From Tepidimonas fonticaldi (GTDB taxonomy: Bacteria; Pseudomonadota; Gammaproteobacteria; Burkholderiales; Burkholderiaceae_C), in the NCBI RefSeq assembly GCF_007556755.1, contig NZ_VJOO01000001.1, forward strand, positions 1 through 64,000: a DNA stretch of 64,000 nucleotides. Reading direction: 5' to 3'. Position 1 is the first letter of the stretch. Each line of letters starts with the position of its first letter. Both the position numbers and the translations under genes were made by a program. Of this stretch, positions 1-9,960 are shown in pieces. Under the pieces are notes generated by a model. The model made no database searches. It was not told the DNA's origin and saw only the letters and a list, made by a program, of their open reading frames with translations.

Positions 1-405
1 GCCCTGGGGTGCGCCGGGGGTGGCTGGCTGGCCATGCGGTGGGGCAGTGCGCGCGTGGCGTGCGTGCAGCTTGCCATCAGCGGCTCGTGCTGTCTGGCCG
101 CGCCCTGGATGCTGAGTGCGCCCGATCCCTGGTTCTATGGCTGGTTGGTGCTGTGGGGCATCACCGTGGCTGGCGACTCCCCGCAGTTTTCCACCCTCAC
201 GGCCCGCAATGCGCCGCCCAGCGCGGTCGGCAGCGTGCTGACTTTGACCAACTGCCTGGGGTTTGCCATTTCGATTGGCAGCATTCTGCTGTTCACGGCG
301 CTGGCCGAGCGTTTCCCGCTGGAGCTGCTGCTGCCCGGGCTGGCGTTGGGCCCCGCCCTGGGTCTGCTGGCCATGCGCCCGCTGTGGCGCAGCCCCCACC
401 GTTGA
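1..405 (+). CDS. MFS transporter, C-terminal fragment (5' end outside window)
   Basis: The reading frame is open from base 1 to the TGA at 403-405, giving 134 residues of a protein that starts upstream. The product is strongly hydrophobic, with about four membrane spans separated by short polar loops, for example around GWLVLWGITVAGDS and LLFTALAERF. This is the layout of the last helices of a major facilitator permease. Nothing in the visible part indicates the substrate. The gene lies 48 bp upstream of rlmE on the same strand. Family-level call only. Confidence 0.6.
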   Translation, partial: ALGCAGGGWLAMRWGSARVACVQLAISGSCCLAAPWMLSAPDPWFYGWLVLWGITVAGDSPQFSTLTARNAPPSAVGSVLTLTNCLGFAISIGSILLFTALAERFPLELLLPGLALGPALGLLAMRPLWRSPHR

Positions 406-453
406 GCGGGTTGGGCGGCGGGGGGCGCAGTCCGGCCGTATAGTCCCACCCCC

Positions 454-1143
454 ATGAAGGTCAAGACGCAAAGCAAGAAGGTCAACAAGGCGTGGCTCAA
501 CCAGCACGTCACCGATCCCTGGGTGCGCCTGGCGCAAAAAGAGGGCTATCGCGCCCGCGCCGCCTACAAGCTCAAGGAGCTGGACGAGACCTTCCACTTG
601 GTCCACCCTGGCCAGTGCGTGGTGGACTTGGGCTGTGCGCCGGGGGCGTGGTGCCAGTACTTGCGCCGGCGCCTGGGGACGACAACGGGCCCGGACGGGC
701 AGCCCCGGGTGCGCGGCACGGTCATCGGCCTGGACCTGCTGCCCATGGAGCCGGTGGATGGTGTGCGCTTCATCCAGGGCGACTTCCGCGAGGAGACCAC
801 GCTGGCCGCCCTGCAGGCGGCCTTGGCCGATGCCCTGGGCGGCGATGCGGCCCACCGGGTGGATCTGGTGGTGTCGGACATGGCCCCCAACCTGTCCGGC
901 GTGGAGGAGGTGGATGCTGCGCGCATCGAGCATCTGATCGAACTGGCCGTGGACTTTGCGGTGGCGCACCTCAAGCCCGACGGGGCGCTCGTGGCCAAGG
1001 TGTTCCACGGTGGGGCGTACGACGCGGCGGTGCGGCTGTTTCGGGCGCACTTTCGGACCGTCAAGGCGCACAAGCCCAAGGCGTCGCGCCCCCAGTCGGC
1101 GGAAACCTTTCTGGTTGGGGTGGGTCTGAAATCGGGTGGGTGA
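454..1143 (+). CDS. rlmE: 23S rRNA 2'-O-ribose methyltransferase RlmE (FtsJ)
   Basis: A 229-residue SAM-dependent methyltransferase of the FtsJ/RrmJ family, which methylates the 2'-OH of U2552 in the 23S A-loop late in 50S assembly. Visible marks are the N-terminal SRSAYKL-type segment (here YRARAAYKLKELDE, from about residue 30), the SAM-binding motif VVDLGCAPGAWCQYL (from about residue 55), and the catalytic K-D-K-E set (SDMAPN for the Asp, LVAKVFHG for the second Lys, SAETFLV for the Glu). The length fits the family, which is usually 205-230 aa. It precedes ftsH on the same strand, the usual gene order. The 170-bp gap suggests ftsH also has its own promoter. Confidence 0.95.
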   Translation: MKVKTQSKKVNKAWLNQHVTDPWVRLAQKEGYRARAAYKLKELDETFHLVHPGQCVVDLGCAPGAWCQYLRRRLGTTTGPDGQPRVRGTVIGLDLLPMEPVDGVRFIQGDFREETTLAALQAALADALGGDAAHRVDLVVSDMAPNLSGVEEVDAARIEHLIELAVDFAVAHLKPDGALVAKVFHGGAYDAAVRLFRAHFRTVKAHKPKASRPQSAETFLVGVGLKSGG

Positions 1144-1312
1144 CATTCCTCGGTCCGCCGAGCCGATTTGCGCGTCCTATCCCATCGATCGAAAGGGTTT
1201 CGCTTTTGTCAAGGGGGGACGGTCTTGATAAGTCCTACAATGGGGCGCACATGGGGTGCAAGCGCGGAGCCCTCGCATCCGCCACCCCACCATGACAAGG
1301 TAGGAGCCTTCG

Positions 1313-3244
<1,932 letters not shown>

Positions 3245-3267
3245 CCGGTCTGTCTACCGTACGAGTC

Positions 3268-3299
3268 TCGAGGCCGCTTTCCGCGGCCTCGATGGTTTT
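3268..3299 (+). terminator. Rho-independent terminator after ftsH
   Basis: A perfect 10-bp stem (3268-3277 with 3283-3292) closes a five-base loop TTTCC and is followed by TGGTTTTG. It lies 24 bp after the ftsH stop and before folP, so it should end ftsH transcripts or reduce read-through into folP. Confidence 0.7.
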
Positions 3300-3349
3300 G
3301 GCTGTGGCGGCCTCGAGGGTGGCCTCGCGGCCCGGGCACAATAGCGGCC

Positions 3350-4237
3350 ATGCCGTCGTCCCTTCCGTCCGCCCCCCCGTCTGCCTGCTGGCAGACGGCA
3401 CGCTTTCGCATCGATCTGAGCCGCCCGCGCGTGATGGGCATCGTCAACGTCACGCCGGACTCGTTCTCCGACGGGGGGGCGCACGCCGACGCCACGAGCG
3501 GCTTGCGCCACGCCGAGGCGCTGCTGAAGGAAGGGGCCGACATCCTCGACGTCGGCGGCGAATCGACCCGGCCCGGCGCGCCGCCGGTGCCCCTGGCGGA
3601 GGAGCTGGCGCGCGTCGTGCCGGTGGTGCGCGAGGCAGTGCGCTGGGGCGTGCCGATCAGCGTCGACACCTACAAGCCCGAGGTGATGGCGGAGTGCTTG
3701 GCGCTGGGGGCGGACATCGTCAACGACATTTGGGCGCTGCGACGCACCGGCGCGGATGGCCGCCGCGCAGAGGACGTGGTGGCGCAGGATCCGGCCTGCG
3801 GCGTGGTGCTGATGCACATGCATCGCCAGCCGCAGGACATGCAGGCGCAGCCGATGCAGGGCGACGCGGTGCCGCAGGTGCGTGACTTTCTGGCCGCGCG
3901 CGCGGCGGCGCTGCGCGCGCGCGGCGTCGCGGCCGAGCGCATCGTGCTCGACTACGGCATCGGCTTTGGCAAGACGGTGGAGCAGAACCTGGAGCTGCTC
4001 GCCCGCCAGCGCGAGCTGCTGATGCTCGGCTACCCGCTGCTGGCGGGCTGGTCGCGCAAGTCCACGCTGGGGCGCCTGACCGGCGTGGAGGTGGCCGCCG
4101 AGCGGCTGGGGGCGAGCGTCGCCGCGGCGTTGCTCGCGGTGCAGCGCGGCGCGCGCATCGTGCGCGTGCACGACGTCGCCGCCACGGTGCAGGCGCTCAA
4201 GGTCTGGATGGCGCTGAGCCAAAGGGAGGAAACATGA
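3350..4237 (+). CDS. folP: Dihydropteroate synthase FolP
   Basis: A 295-residue TIM-barrel enzyme that condenses p-aminobenzoate with dihydropterin pyrophosphate in folate synthesis; it is the sulfonamide target. Both family signatures are present: [16 protein letters not shown] near residue 27 and the pterin/diphosphate motif [11 protein letters not shown] near residue 65. Further on lie [10 protein letters not shown]-like ([10 protein letters not shown]), GIGFGKT and GWSRKS, which form the active-site loops. The start at 3350 gives a slightly long N-terminus; no better internal ATG exists before the first signature. The stop overlaps glmM by four bases (ATGA), so the two are translationally coupled, the common folP-glmM arrangement. 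Confidence 0.95.
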   Translation: MPSSLPSAPPSACWQTARFRIDLSRPRVMGIVNVTPDSFSDGGAHADATSGLRHAEALLKEGADILDVGGESTRPGAPPVPLAEELARVVPVVREAVRWGVPISVDTYKPEVMAECLALGADIVNDIWALRRTGADGRRAEDVVAQDPACGVVLMHMHRQPQDMQAQPMQGDAVPQVRDFLAARAAALRARGVAAERIVLDYGIGFGKTVEQNLELLARQRELLMLGYPLLAGWSRKSTLGRLTGVEVAAERLGASVAAALLAVQRGARIVRVHDVAATVQALKVWMALSQREET

Positions 4238-5586
4238 CGACACGACAGTACTTCGGCACCGACGGCATCCGCGGCACGGTGGGCCGAGCGCCGATCACGC
4301 CGGACTTCGCGCTGCGGCTGGCGCACGCGGTCGGGCAGGTGCTCAGGCGCACCGAAGCGCGGCCCACGGTGCTGATCGGCAAGGACACGCGCATCTCTGG
4401 TTATATGCTGGAGTCGGCGCTGGAATCGGGTTTTGCCTCCGCCGGGGTGGACGTGGTGCTGCTCGGGCCGGTTCCGACGCCCGCGGTGGCGTACCTCACG
4501 CGCGCGCAGCGCGCGAGCCTCGGCGTCGTCATCAGCGCCAGCCACAACCCCTACCCGGACAACGGCATCAAGTTCTTCAGCGCCCACGGCACCAAGCTGC
4601 CCGACGAGTGGGAGCTGGCGGTGGAAGCGGCGCTGGCGCAGCCGCCGGCGTGGGTGGACTCGGCCTCGCTCGGCGCGGCGCGGCGGCTGAGCGATGCTGC
4701 CGGGCGCTACATCGAGTTCTGCAAGAGCACCTTCGCCCCGGACCTCAGCCTGCGGGGGTTGAAGATCGTGGTGGATGCGGCCCATGGTGCGGCCTACCAG
4801 ATCGCGCCGGCGGTGTTCCACGAACTGGGCGCCGACGTCGTGCCGATCGGCTGCAGCCCCAACGGCCGCAACATCAACGACGGCGTCGGCGCCACGCACC
4901 CGCAGACGCTGATTGCCGCGGTGCGCGCGCACGAGGCCGACCTCGGCATCGCGCTGGACGGCGACGCCGACCGGCTGCAGATGGTCGACGCCAGCGGCCG
5001 CCTCTACGACGGCGACGAGCTGCTGTACGTGCTGGCGGACGACCGGCTGGGCCGCGACGAGGTGGTGCCGGGCGTGGTCGGCACGCTGATGACCAACATG
5101 GCCATCGAGCAGGCGCTGGCCGCGCGCGGCGTGCGGCTGGTGCGCGCCAAGGTCGGCGACCGCTACGTGCTGGAGGAGCTGCACCGCCACCACTGGCTGC
5201 TGGGCGGGGAGGGCTCCGGCCACCTGATCATCCTGGACAGGCAGACCACCGGCGACGGCATCGTCTCGGCGCTGCAGGTGCTGCAGGCCTTCCTGCGCCA
5301 GCAGCGCACGCTGGCGGACGTGCTGCGCGGCGTGGAGCGCTTTCCGCAGGTGCTGCGCAACGTGCGGCTGGCCCCGGGCGCGGACTGGCGCGCGAGCGCC
5401 GCTCTGCAGCAGGCGCAGCGTGAGGCCGAGGCGGCGCTGGGCGCCAATGGCCGCGTGCTGATCCGCGCCAGCGGCACCGAGCCGGTGCTGCGCGTGATGG
5501 TGGAGGCGCGCCGCGCCGAGGACGCCGAACGCTGGGCCGCGCGGCTGGCCGAGGCGGCTGTTGCGGGGGCGCCCGTGTCGGCGTGA
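4234..5586 (+). CDS. glmM: Phosphoglucosamine mutase GlmM
   Basis: A 450-residue alpha-D-phosphohexomutase that converts glucosamine-6-phosphate to glucosamine-1-phosphate for UDP-GlcNAc, peptidoglycan and LPS synthesis. It starts with [12 protein letters not shown]. The catalytic phosphoserine lies in [13 protein letters not shown] (near residue 105), the metal loop is DGDADRLQM (near residue 243), the sugar loop is GGEGSGH, and the phosphate-binding [12 protein letters not shown] is near the C-terminus. Length matches the family (about 445). It is coupled to folP by an ATGA overlap and followed after only 7 bp by the isomerase-like gene. Confidence 0.96.
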   Translation: MTTRQYFGTDGIRGTVGRAPITPDFALRLAHAVGQVLRRTEARPTVLIGKDTRISGYMLESALESGFASAGVDVVLLGPVPTPAVAYLTRAQRASLGVVISASHNPYPDNGIKFFSAHGTKLPDEWELAVEAALAQPPAWVDSASLGAARRLSDAAGRYIEFCKSTFAPDLSLRGLKIVVDAAHGAAYQIAPAVFHELGADVVPIGCSPNGRNINDGVGATHPQTLIAAVRAHEADLGIALDGDADRLQMVDASGRLYDGDELLYVLADDRLGRDEVVPGVVGTLMTNMAIEQALAARGVRLVRAKVGDRYVLEELHRHHWLLGGEGSGHLIILDRQTTGDGIVSALQVLQAFLRQQRTLADVLRGVERFPQVLRNVRLAPGADWRASAALQQAQREAEAALGANGRVLIRASGTEPVLRVMVEARRAEDAERWAARLAEAAVAGAPVSA

Positions 5587-5593
5587 TCCAACC

Positions 5594-6382
5594 ATGCCCC
5601 GCTTTGCCGCCAATCTGTCGATGATGTACACGGAGCACGACTTCCTGGACCGTTTTGCCGCGGCGGCGGCGGACGGTTTCCGGGCGGTCGAGTACCTGTT
5701 TCCCTACGAGCACCCTCCCGAAGAGATCGCGCGGCGGCTGCGCGAGCATGGCCTCACCCAGGCCTTGTTCAATCTGCCCCCCGGCGACTGGGCGGCGGGC
5801 GAGCGGGGCGTGGCGGCGCTGCCCGGTCGCGAAGCTGAGTTTGCCGAGAGCGTGCAGCAGGCGCTCCGGTACGCCCTGGCCACGGGTTGCCGGCGCCTGC
5901 ATGTGATGGCGGGTCGGGTGCCGGAGGGCGCCGACCGCGACGCGATGCGGCGCACCTACGTGGCCAACCTGCGCCACGCGGCGCAACAGCTCGCGCCCCA
6001 TGGCATCACCGCGTTGATCGAACCGATCAACACCCGGGACATGCCGGGCTATTTCCTGAACTATCAGCAACAGGCCCACGAGGTGGTGGCCGAAGTCGGC
6101 GCCACCAACCTGAAGGTGCAGATGGACCTCTACCACTGCCAGATCATGGAGGGCGACCTTCTGATGCGGCTCCAGCGCCATCTGGCCGGCGTCGGTCACC
6201 TGCAGATCGCAGGCGTGCCGCACCGGCACGAGCCGGATACCGGCGAAGTCAATTACCGCTGGCTGTTCGACGAGATCGACGCGCTGGGCTACGACGGGTA
6301 CATCGGGTGTGAATACCGTCCGCGCGGCGCCACCTCGGCCGGGCTGGGCTGGTTCGCACCGTACAAAGACGTTCAGTCCTGA
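5594..6382 (+). CDS. hyi: Hydroxypyruvate isomerase-like TIM-barrel protein
   Basis: A 262-residue member of the Hyi/xylose-isomerase-like TIM-barrel family. Hyi interconverts hydroxypyruvate and tartronate semialdehyde in glyoxylate metabolism. Recognisable elements are the start [20 protein letters not shown], the FNLPPGDW strand, [14 protein letters not shown] with the first metal glutamate, the second acid in [13 protein letters not shown], and the late IGCEYRPRG. The ATG at 5594 gives the conserved N-terminus; a longer frame starting at 5561 would overlap glmM and adds nothing conserved. Related otnI and sugar epimerase enzymes share this fold, so the exact substrate is inferred from the overall motif set only. 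No glyoxylate-pathway partner is adjacent. Confidence 0.8.
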   Translation: MPRFAANLSMMYTEHDFLDRFAAAAADGFRAVEYLFPYEHPPEEIARRLREHGLTQALFNLPPGDWAAGERGVAALPGREAEFAESVQQALRYALATGCRRLHVMAGRVPEGADRDAMRRTYVANLRHAAQQLAPHGITALIEPINTRDMPGYFLNYQQQAHEVVAEVGATNLKVQMDLYHCQIMEGDLLMRLQRHLAGVGHLQIAGVPHRHEPDTGEVNYRWLFDEIDALGYDGYIGCEYRPRGATSAGLGWFAPYKDVQS

Positions 6383-6469
6383 CGCCAGCGACCAGCGCGA
6401 GGCACTGCGGCCAAGGGGCGGTGGTTTGCCTGGAGGTCGACGGCGGGCGCTGCGTCTGACCGATCCGTT

Positions 6470-7372
6470 TCAAGCCTCCCGCCGCCACAGCGCCTGCCCG
6501 GCGCGGATCGTGCGGCCCGGCTCGATGCCGTCGGCCAGCCGCCAGTGCGCCGGCACGAACAGGATGATGGTGGAGCCGTGCTCGAACCAGCCCATCTCCT
6601 GCCCGCGGCTCAGGCGCGCGTCGCACGGCAGCTCGTGCGGGCCGCGCCAGCGCAGGTGCAGCGTGACGTCGAGGAAGTGCAGCCGGATGCTGGCCACCAG
6701 GATCGCCGCCACCGGCACCAGCGCGATCGGGCTGCCGTCCGGTAGCGTCGCCTCGATCAGCGCGCGCTCGTTGCGGCAGAACAGCGCCGGGATGCGCCGC
6801 AGCGCCGGGGGGTTGACGTTGAAGACGTCGCCGCTGACGTAGCGCACGCGCCGCACGTGCAGGTCCGCCGGGGCGTGGAAGCGGTGGTACATCGTCGAGG
6901 TCAGCCGCAGCGTGACGAAGCGCCCGTTGGCGTGCACGGCGGCGGCCTCGGGACCGATCAGGTCCTCCAGCCGGTACGGCATGCCCTTGGCCTGCCAGAC
7001 GGTGGTGCCGTGCACGTCGCCGCAGGCGCCGACGATGGCGTCGCACGGGCTGCACAGCACGTCCGGGTCGGGGTCGAAGGGGCGCGCGCCGTCGCGCAGC
7101 GCGCGCGTGAAGACGTCGCGCAGGCTGCGGTAATCGGCCGGGGCGGCGTCGCTGAGGTCCAGGTCGGCGAACAGCCGCCATACCGCCAGCGCCAGCCGCG
7201 TGAAGGCGGGGCTGTCGATGCGGCTCAGCCGCCCCATCAGCAGGGTGAGGGCCACGCGCGGCACGTGGTTGGTCAGCGCAAAGTTGAGCGGCTCGTGCTG
7301 CAGCACGCGGTCGCGCCAGGCGCGCCAGCCGGCCGGCGTGGGTTCGGGTTTCACGGGCGTGTCAAAGGCCAT
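6470..7372 (-). CDS. psd: Phosphatidylserine decarboxylase (pyruvoyl enzyme)
   Basis: A 300-residue membrane-associated decarboxylase making phosphatidylethanolamine from phosphatidylserine. The self-cleaving site is a GST triad in WFEHGSTIILF (Ser about residue 267), which yields the small pyruvoyl alpha chain. Upstream are the DP-containing core SPCDAIVGACG, the HRFHAP-type segment YHRFHAPADLHV and FCRNERA. The ATG at 7372 gives MAFDTPVKPEP; an upstream extension to 7537 has no conserved sequence and runs into the divergent gene. It faces the class III aminotransferase with 43 bp between the start codons, so both may share control elements. Lying at the edge of a lipid cluster, it links normal phospholipid synthesis with the remodelling genes. 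Confidence 0.92.
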   Translation of the reverse strand: MAFDTPVKPEPTPAGWRAWRDRVLQHEPLNFALTNHVPRVALTLLMGRLSRIDSPAFTRLALAVWRLFADLDLSDAAPADYRSLRDVFTRALRDGARPFDPDPDVLCSPCDAIVGACGDVHGTTVWQAKGMPYRLEDLIGPEAAAVHANGRFVTLRLTSTMYHRFHAPADLHVRRVRYVSGDVFNVNPPALRRIPALFCRNERALIEATLPDGSPIALVPVAAILVASIRLHFLDVTLHLRWRGPHELPCDARLSRGQEMGWFEHGSTIILFVPAHWRLADGIEPGRTIRAGQALWRREA

Positions 7373-7415
7373 GCGTACAACTGTCGCCGAACCCGTTGAA
7401 GGAATGGTGACACCG

Positions 7416-9095
7416 ATGCTCGAACCCGTCTGGTTGGGGGCCGCCGCCGCGCTGGCGGCCGCGCCGTGGGGCTGGCGGCGGCTGCGCCTGTCGCGCGCCA
7501 AGCACCCGTCGCTCGCCGGGCACCAGCGCATGGCCAAGCGCGTGGCGCGCTGGCTGCCCGGCTACGCGCTGCAGGCGCCGCAGGCGTTCGCGCTGGACGG
7601 GGCGCCGGCCGAGATGCTGCAGGCGCGGCTGCAGGGCTGGCAGGCGCTGTCGCAGCGGCTGCGCGCCGCCGCGCCGCAGACGCTGGCGCTGACCGCACAG
7701 GCGCGCGACGGCATGCCGGACCTGCGCCTGACCGGGCGCTACCGCGTGCCGTATCCGTTCGCGGAGCTGGCGCGCGAGCTGCCGGTGGGCGCCTTCTGGG
7801 TGCGCAACGACGGCCCGTGGCTGATCGACCTCGACGGCAACCGCTTCCTCGACCTGACCGGCTCCTACGGCGTCAACGTGCTGAGGCTGGACTTCTACAA
7901 GGGCACGATGGAGGAGGGCGCGCGCCTCGGCGCGGCGCTGGGGCCGGTGCTGGGCGGCCTGCACCCGTGCGTGGCCGACAACGTCGCGCGGCTGAAGGGC
8001 TTAAGCGGCATGGACGACGTGACGTTTCACATGTCCGGCACCGAGGCGGTGATGCAGGCCGTGCGGCTGGCGCGCTACCACACCGGGCGGCGCTACGTGG
8101 TGCGTTTTGCGGGCGCCTACCACGGCTGGTGGGAGGATGTGCAGCCCGGCCCGGGCAACCCGCTGCCGCCGCGCGAGACCTACACGCTGGCGGATCTGAG
8201 CGAGGCAACGCTTGAGGTGCTGCGCAAGCGGCGCGACATCGCCTGCGTGTTGGTCAACCCGCTGCAGGCGCTGCACCCCAACCGCGCCGCGCCGAGCGAC
8301 TCCACGCTGGTCGGCGGCACGCGCGCGGCGGCCTTCGACCGCGACGCCTACGCGCGCTGGCTGCAGCGCCTGCGCGAGGTCTGCACCGAGGCCGGGATCG
8401 CGCTGATCTTCGACGAGGTGTTCGTGGGCTTCCGCCTGGCGCCGGGCGGGGCGCAGGCGTACTTCGGCGTGCAGGCCGACCTGGTCTGCTACGGCAAGAC
8501 GCTCGGCGGCGGCCTTCCAGTCGGCGTGGTCTGCGGCAAGCGGCGCTGGATGGAGCGCTTCCGCCCCGAGCGTCCGGCCGATCTGTGCTTCGCGCGCGGC
8601 ACTTTCAACGCCCACCCCTACGTGATGGGGGCGATGAACGCCTTCCTGCGCGCGCTGGACCGGCCGGAGGTGCGCGCCGCCTACGACGGGCTGGACGAGC
8701 GCTGGCGCGCGCGCGAGCGGCGCTTCAACGCGGCGCTGCAGGCCGCCGGCGTGCCGGTGCGGGTGGCGGCGCTGTCGTCGATCTGGACGGTGCTCTACAC
8801 CCAGCCGGGGCGCTACCACTGGCTGCTGCAGTATTACCTGCGCGACGCGGGGCTGGCGCTGAGCTGGGTCGGCACCGGGCGGCTGATCTTCCCGATCGCG
8901 CTGGAGGAATCGGCGTTCGAGGAGGCGCTGCAGCGCTTCGTGGCCGCCTGCCGGCGCATGCAGGCCGACGGCTGGTGGTGGCGCGACGAGGCGCTGCCGC
9001 CCGAAGCGTGGGCCAGGCGCCTGCGCCGGGGTTTGCTGCGCGAGACGCTGCAGGCCTGGTGGCAGACGCGGCGGCGCGACCGGGCCGCCGCCTGA
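7416..9095 (+). CDS. Class III PLP-dependent aminotransferase (glutamate-1-semialdehyde aminomutase-like), lipid cluster
   Basis: A 559-residue fold-type I PLP enzyme of aminotransferase class III. The N-terminal about 100 residues are an extension not found in HemL: a hydrophobic Ala-rich segment (LEPVWLGAAAALAAAPWGW) followed by basic residues, possibly a membrane anchor. The catalytic domain shows DLTGSYGVN, FHMSGTEAVMQA (phosphate loop), AYHGWWED, the Asp in LIFDEVFVGFR and the PLP lysine in CYGKTLGGG (about K361). I chose ATG 7416, 12 bp after the AAGGA at 7399-7403; ATG 7404 directly abuts that site. HemL itself is soluble and about 430 aa, so this is not the haem enzyme. Substrate unknown; the neighbours point to a lipid or amino-lipid step. 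Confidence 0.75.
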   Translation: MLEPVWLGAAAALAAAPWGWRRLRLSRAKHPSLAGHQRMAKRVARWLPGYALQAPQAFALDGAPAEMLQARLQGWQALSQRLRAAAPQTLALTAQARDGMPDLRLTGRYRVPYPFAELARELPVGAFWVRNDGPWLIDLDGNRFLDLTGSYGVNVLRLDFYKGTMEEGARLGAALGPVLGGLHPCVADNVARLKGLSGMDDVTFHMSGTEAVMQAVRLARYHTGRRYVVRFAGAYHGWWEDVQPGPGNPLPPRETYTLADLSEATLEVLRKRRDIACVLVNPLQALHPNRAAPSDSTLVGGTRAAAFDRDAYARWLQRLREVCTEAGIALIFDEVFVGFRLAPGGAQAYFGVQADLVCYGKTLGGGLPVGVVCGKRRWMERFRPERPADLCFARGTFNAHPYVMGAMNAFLRALDRPEVRAAYDGLDERWRARERRFNAALQAAGVPVRVAALSSIWTVLYTQPGRYHWLLQYYLRDAGLALSWVGTGRLIFPIALEESAFEEALQRFVAACRRMQADGWWWRDEALPPEAWARRLRRGLLRETLQAWWQTRRRDRAAA

Positions 9096-9116
9096 AGCCG
9101 GCGCGCCGCGCCGGCT
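9096..9116. terminator. GC-rich stem-loop between convergent genes
   Basis: A perfect 9-bp stem AGCCGGCGC / GCGCCGGCT with a 3-base loop begins right after the aminotransferase stop and sits before the end of the opposing DUF962 gene. There is no T-run on either side, so it is only a possible transcription barrier. Confidence 0.4.
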
Positions 9117-9169
9117 CCATGGCAATCCATGCCGTCCGCGCCCCCCGCAGGCGGGCCGGTGCCGCGCCG

Positions 9170-9781
9170 TCAGCCGGCGCGCGGGTGCCCCGGGTCGAGC
9201 AGCTGGCCGCGCAGCAGGTACAGCGGCGCGCGGTGGTACAGCTTGATGTCGTGGAACGGGTCGGTGAGGATCTTCGTCACCCAGACGATGCCGGTGTAGA
9301 GGTCCTTCTCCACCCACAGCTGCAGCACGCGCACCAGTAGTCCGCCGACGCCGATCACGAACCACAGCCAGCCGACGTTGTGCCAGAAGCCGCGCCAGTC
9401 TTCGTGCGGCTCCAGCCAGCCGAACGCCGTCGGATCCCACACCAGCAGCAGCGGCGAGGCCGCCCACACCGTCATCAGCACCACCTTGCGCTTGAGGTTG
9501 TAGCCGACCTTGACCGCCTCCTTGTACTCGTGCGTCACCTGGTTGACGTGGTCGTAGCCCTTGGGCTCGAAGAAGAAGTGCCCCGACTGGCGCGTCACCA
9601 TCGAGATGCCCCAGGCGATCAGCGCGGCGGTGGCGGGGTCCTGGAACAGCCAGACGTAGGCGACCACGAAGCTGATCGCGCTGATCAGGTGCAGCGTCTG
9701 GTTGATGCGGCTCTGGTGGTAATAGCGGTGGTCGTCCCAGCGCTGCTCGCGCAGGGTGTGCAGGAAGCGTTGCAGCATCAT
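9170..9781 (-). CDS. DUF962/Mpo1-like multipass membrane protein
   Basis: A 203-residue protein with about four membrane helices. The N-terminal part reads WDDHRYYHQSRINQTLHLI, an H-x-x-x-x-N-x-x-x-H arrangement, and the next helix ends in SGHFFFEPKGYDH, a GHxxxE motif. Those histidine signatures recall the DUF962/Mpo1 family, whose yeast member is an Fe(II) dioxygenase of 2-hydroxy fatty acids (known for the family). The match here is by eye and partial. The start is one of two tandem ATGs at 9781/9778, preceded by GAGGA. A strong PhoB-type repeat lies about 90 bp upstream on the same strand. A role in fatty-acid or lipid turnover during phosphate starvation is inferred. Confidence 0.55.
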   Translation of the reverse strand: MMLQRFLHTLREQRWDDHRYYHQSRINQTLHLISAISFVVAYVWLFQDPATAALIAWGISMVTRQSGHFFFEPKGYDHVNQVTHEYKEAVKVGYNLKRKVVLMTVWAASPLLLVWDPTAFGWLEPHEDWRGFWHNVGWLWFVIGVGGLLVRVLQLWVEKDLYTGIVWVTKILTDPFHDIKLYHRAPLYLLRGQLLDPGHPRAG

Positions 9782-9872
9782 CGGGTGTCCTCGTCGAGGG
9801 GAGGGAAAAGGGGCAGGGGAAACGCAGCCGCGTGCGCCGCTGCGGCGCGTGGCTGCGGCGCTCGTCATGGTC

Positions 9873-9900
9873 GCGACATCGTGTGACGCCACGGTGACGT
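9873..9900 (-). promoter_or_regulatory. Putative PhoB box before the DUF962 gene
   Basis: Read on the minus strand there are three half-sites GTCAC, GTCAC and GTCGC at spacings of 11 and 10 bp (plus-strand positions 9894-9898, 9883-9887, 9873-9877). The Pho box is a direct repeat of CTGTCAT with an 11-bp period. The site lies about 90 bp upstream of the start at 9781. Confidence 0.6.
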
Positions 9901-9918
9901 CCGCGGCCGCGCCGGGGT

Positions 9919-9937
9919 CTGTCACACGGCTGTCGCA
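9919..9937 (+). promoter_or_regulatory. Putative PhoB box before the glycosyltransferase
   Basis: CTGTCAC (9919-9925) is followed exactly 11 bp later by CTGTCGC (9930-9936), close to the consensus CTGTCATAAAWCTGTCAYR. It ends only 24 bp before the ATG at 9961, so transcripts from it would be almost leaderless or use the ATG at 9976. Confidence 0.65.
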
Positions 9938-9960
9938 CGCCGCGGCCAAGCTCGCCGGCC

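Noticed and set aside
1206-1241. Heat-shock (sigma-32) promoter before ftsH
   Set aside because: CTTGATA and TACAAT are present, but spacing and the missing CCCAT-type -10 do not fit; only a simple -10 is supported.
7200-7415. Longer N-terminus of the aminotransferase starting at 7200
   Set aside because: It would run through the divergent psd gene; the added residues are not conserved and a ribosome site lies before 7404/7416.
7373-7415. Possible PhoB box between psd and the aminotransferase
   Set aside because: Only a single CTGTCGC half-site (7381-7387) is seen, and the position 11 bp on does not match.
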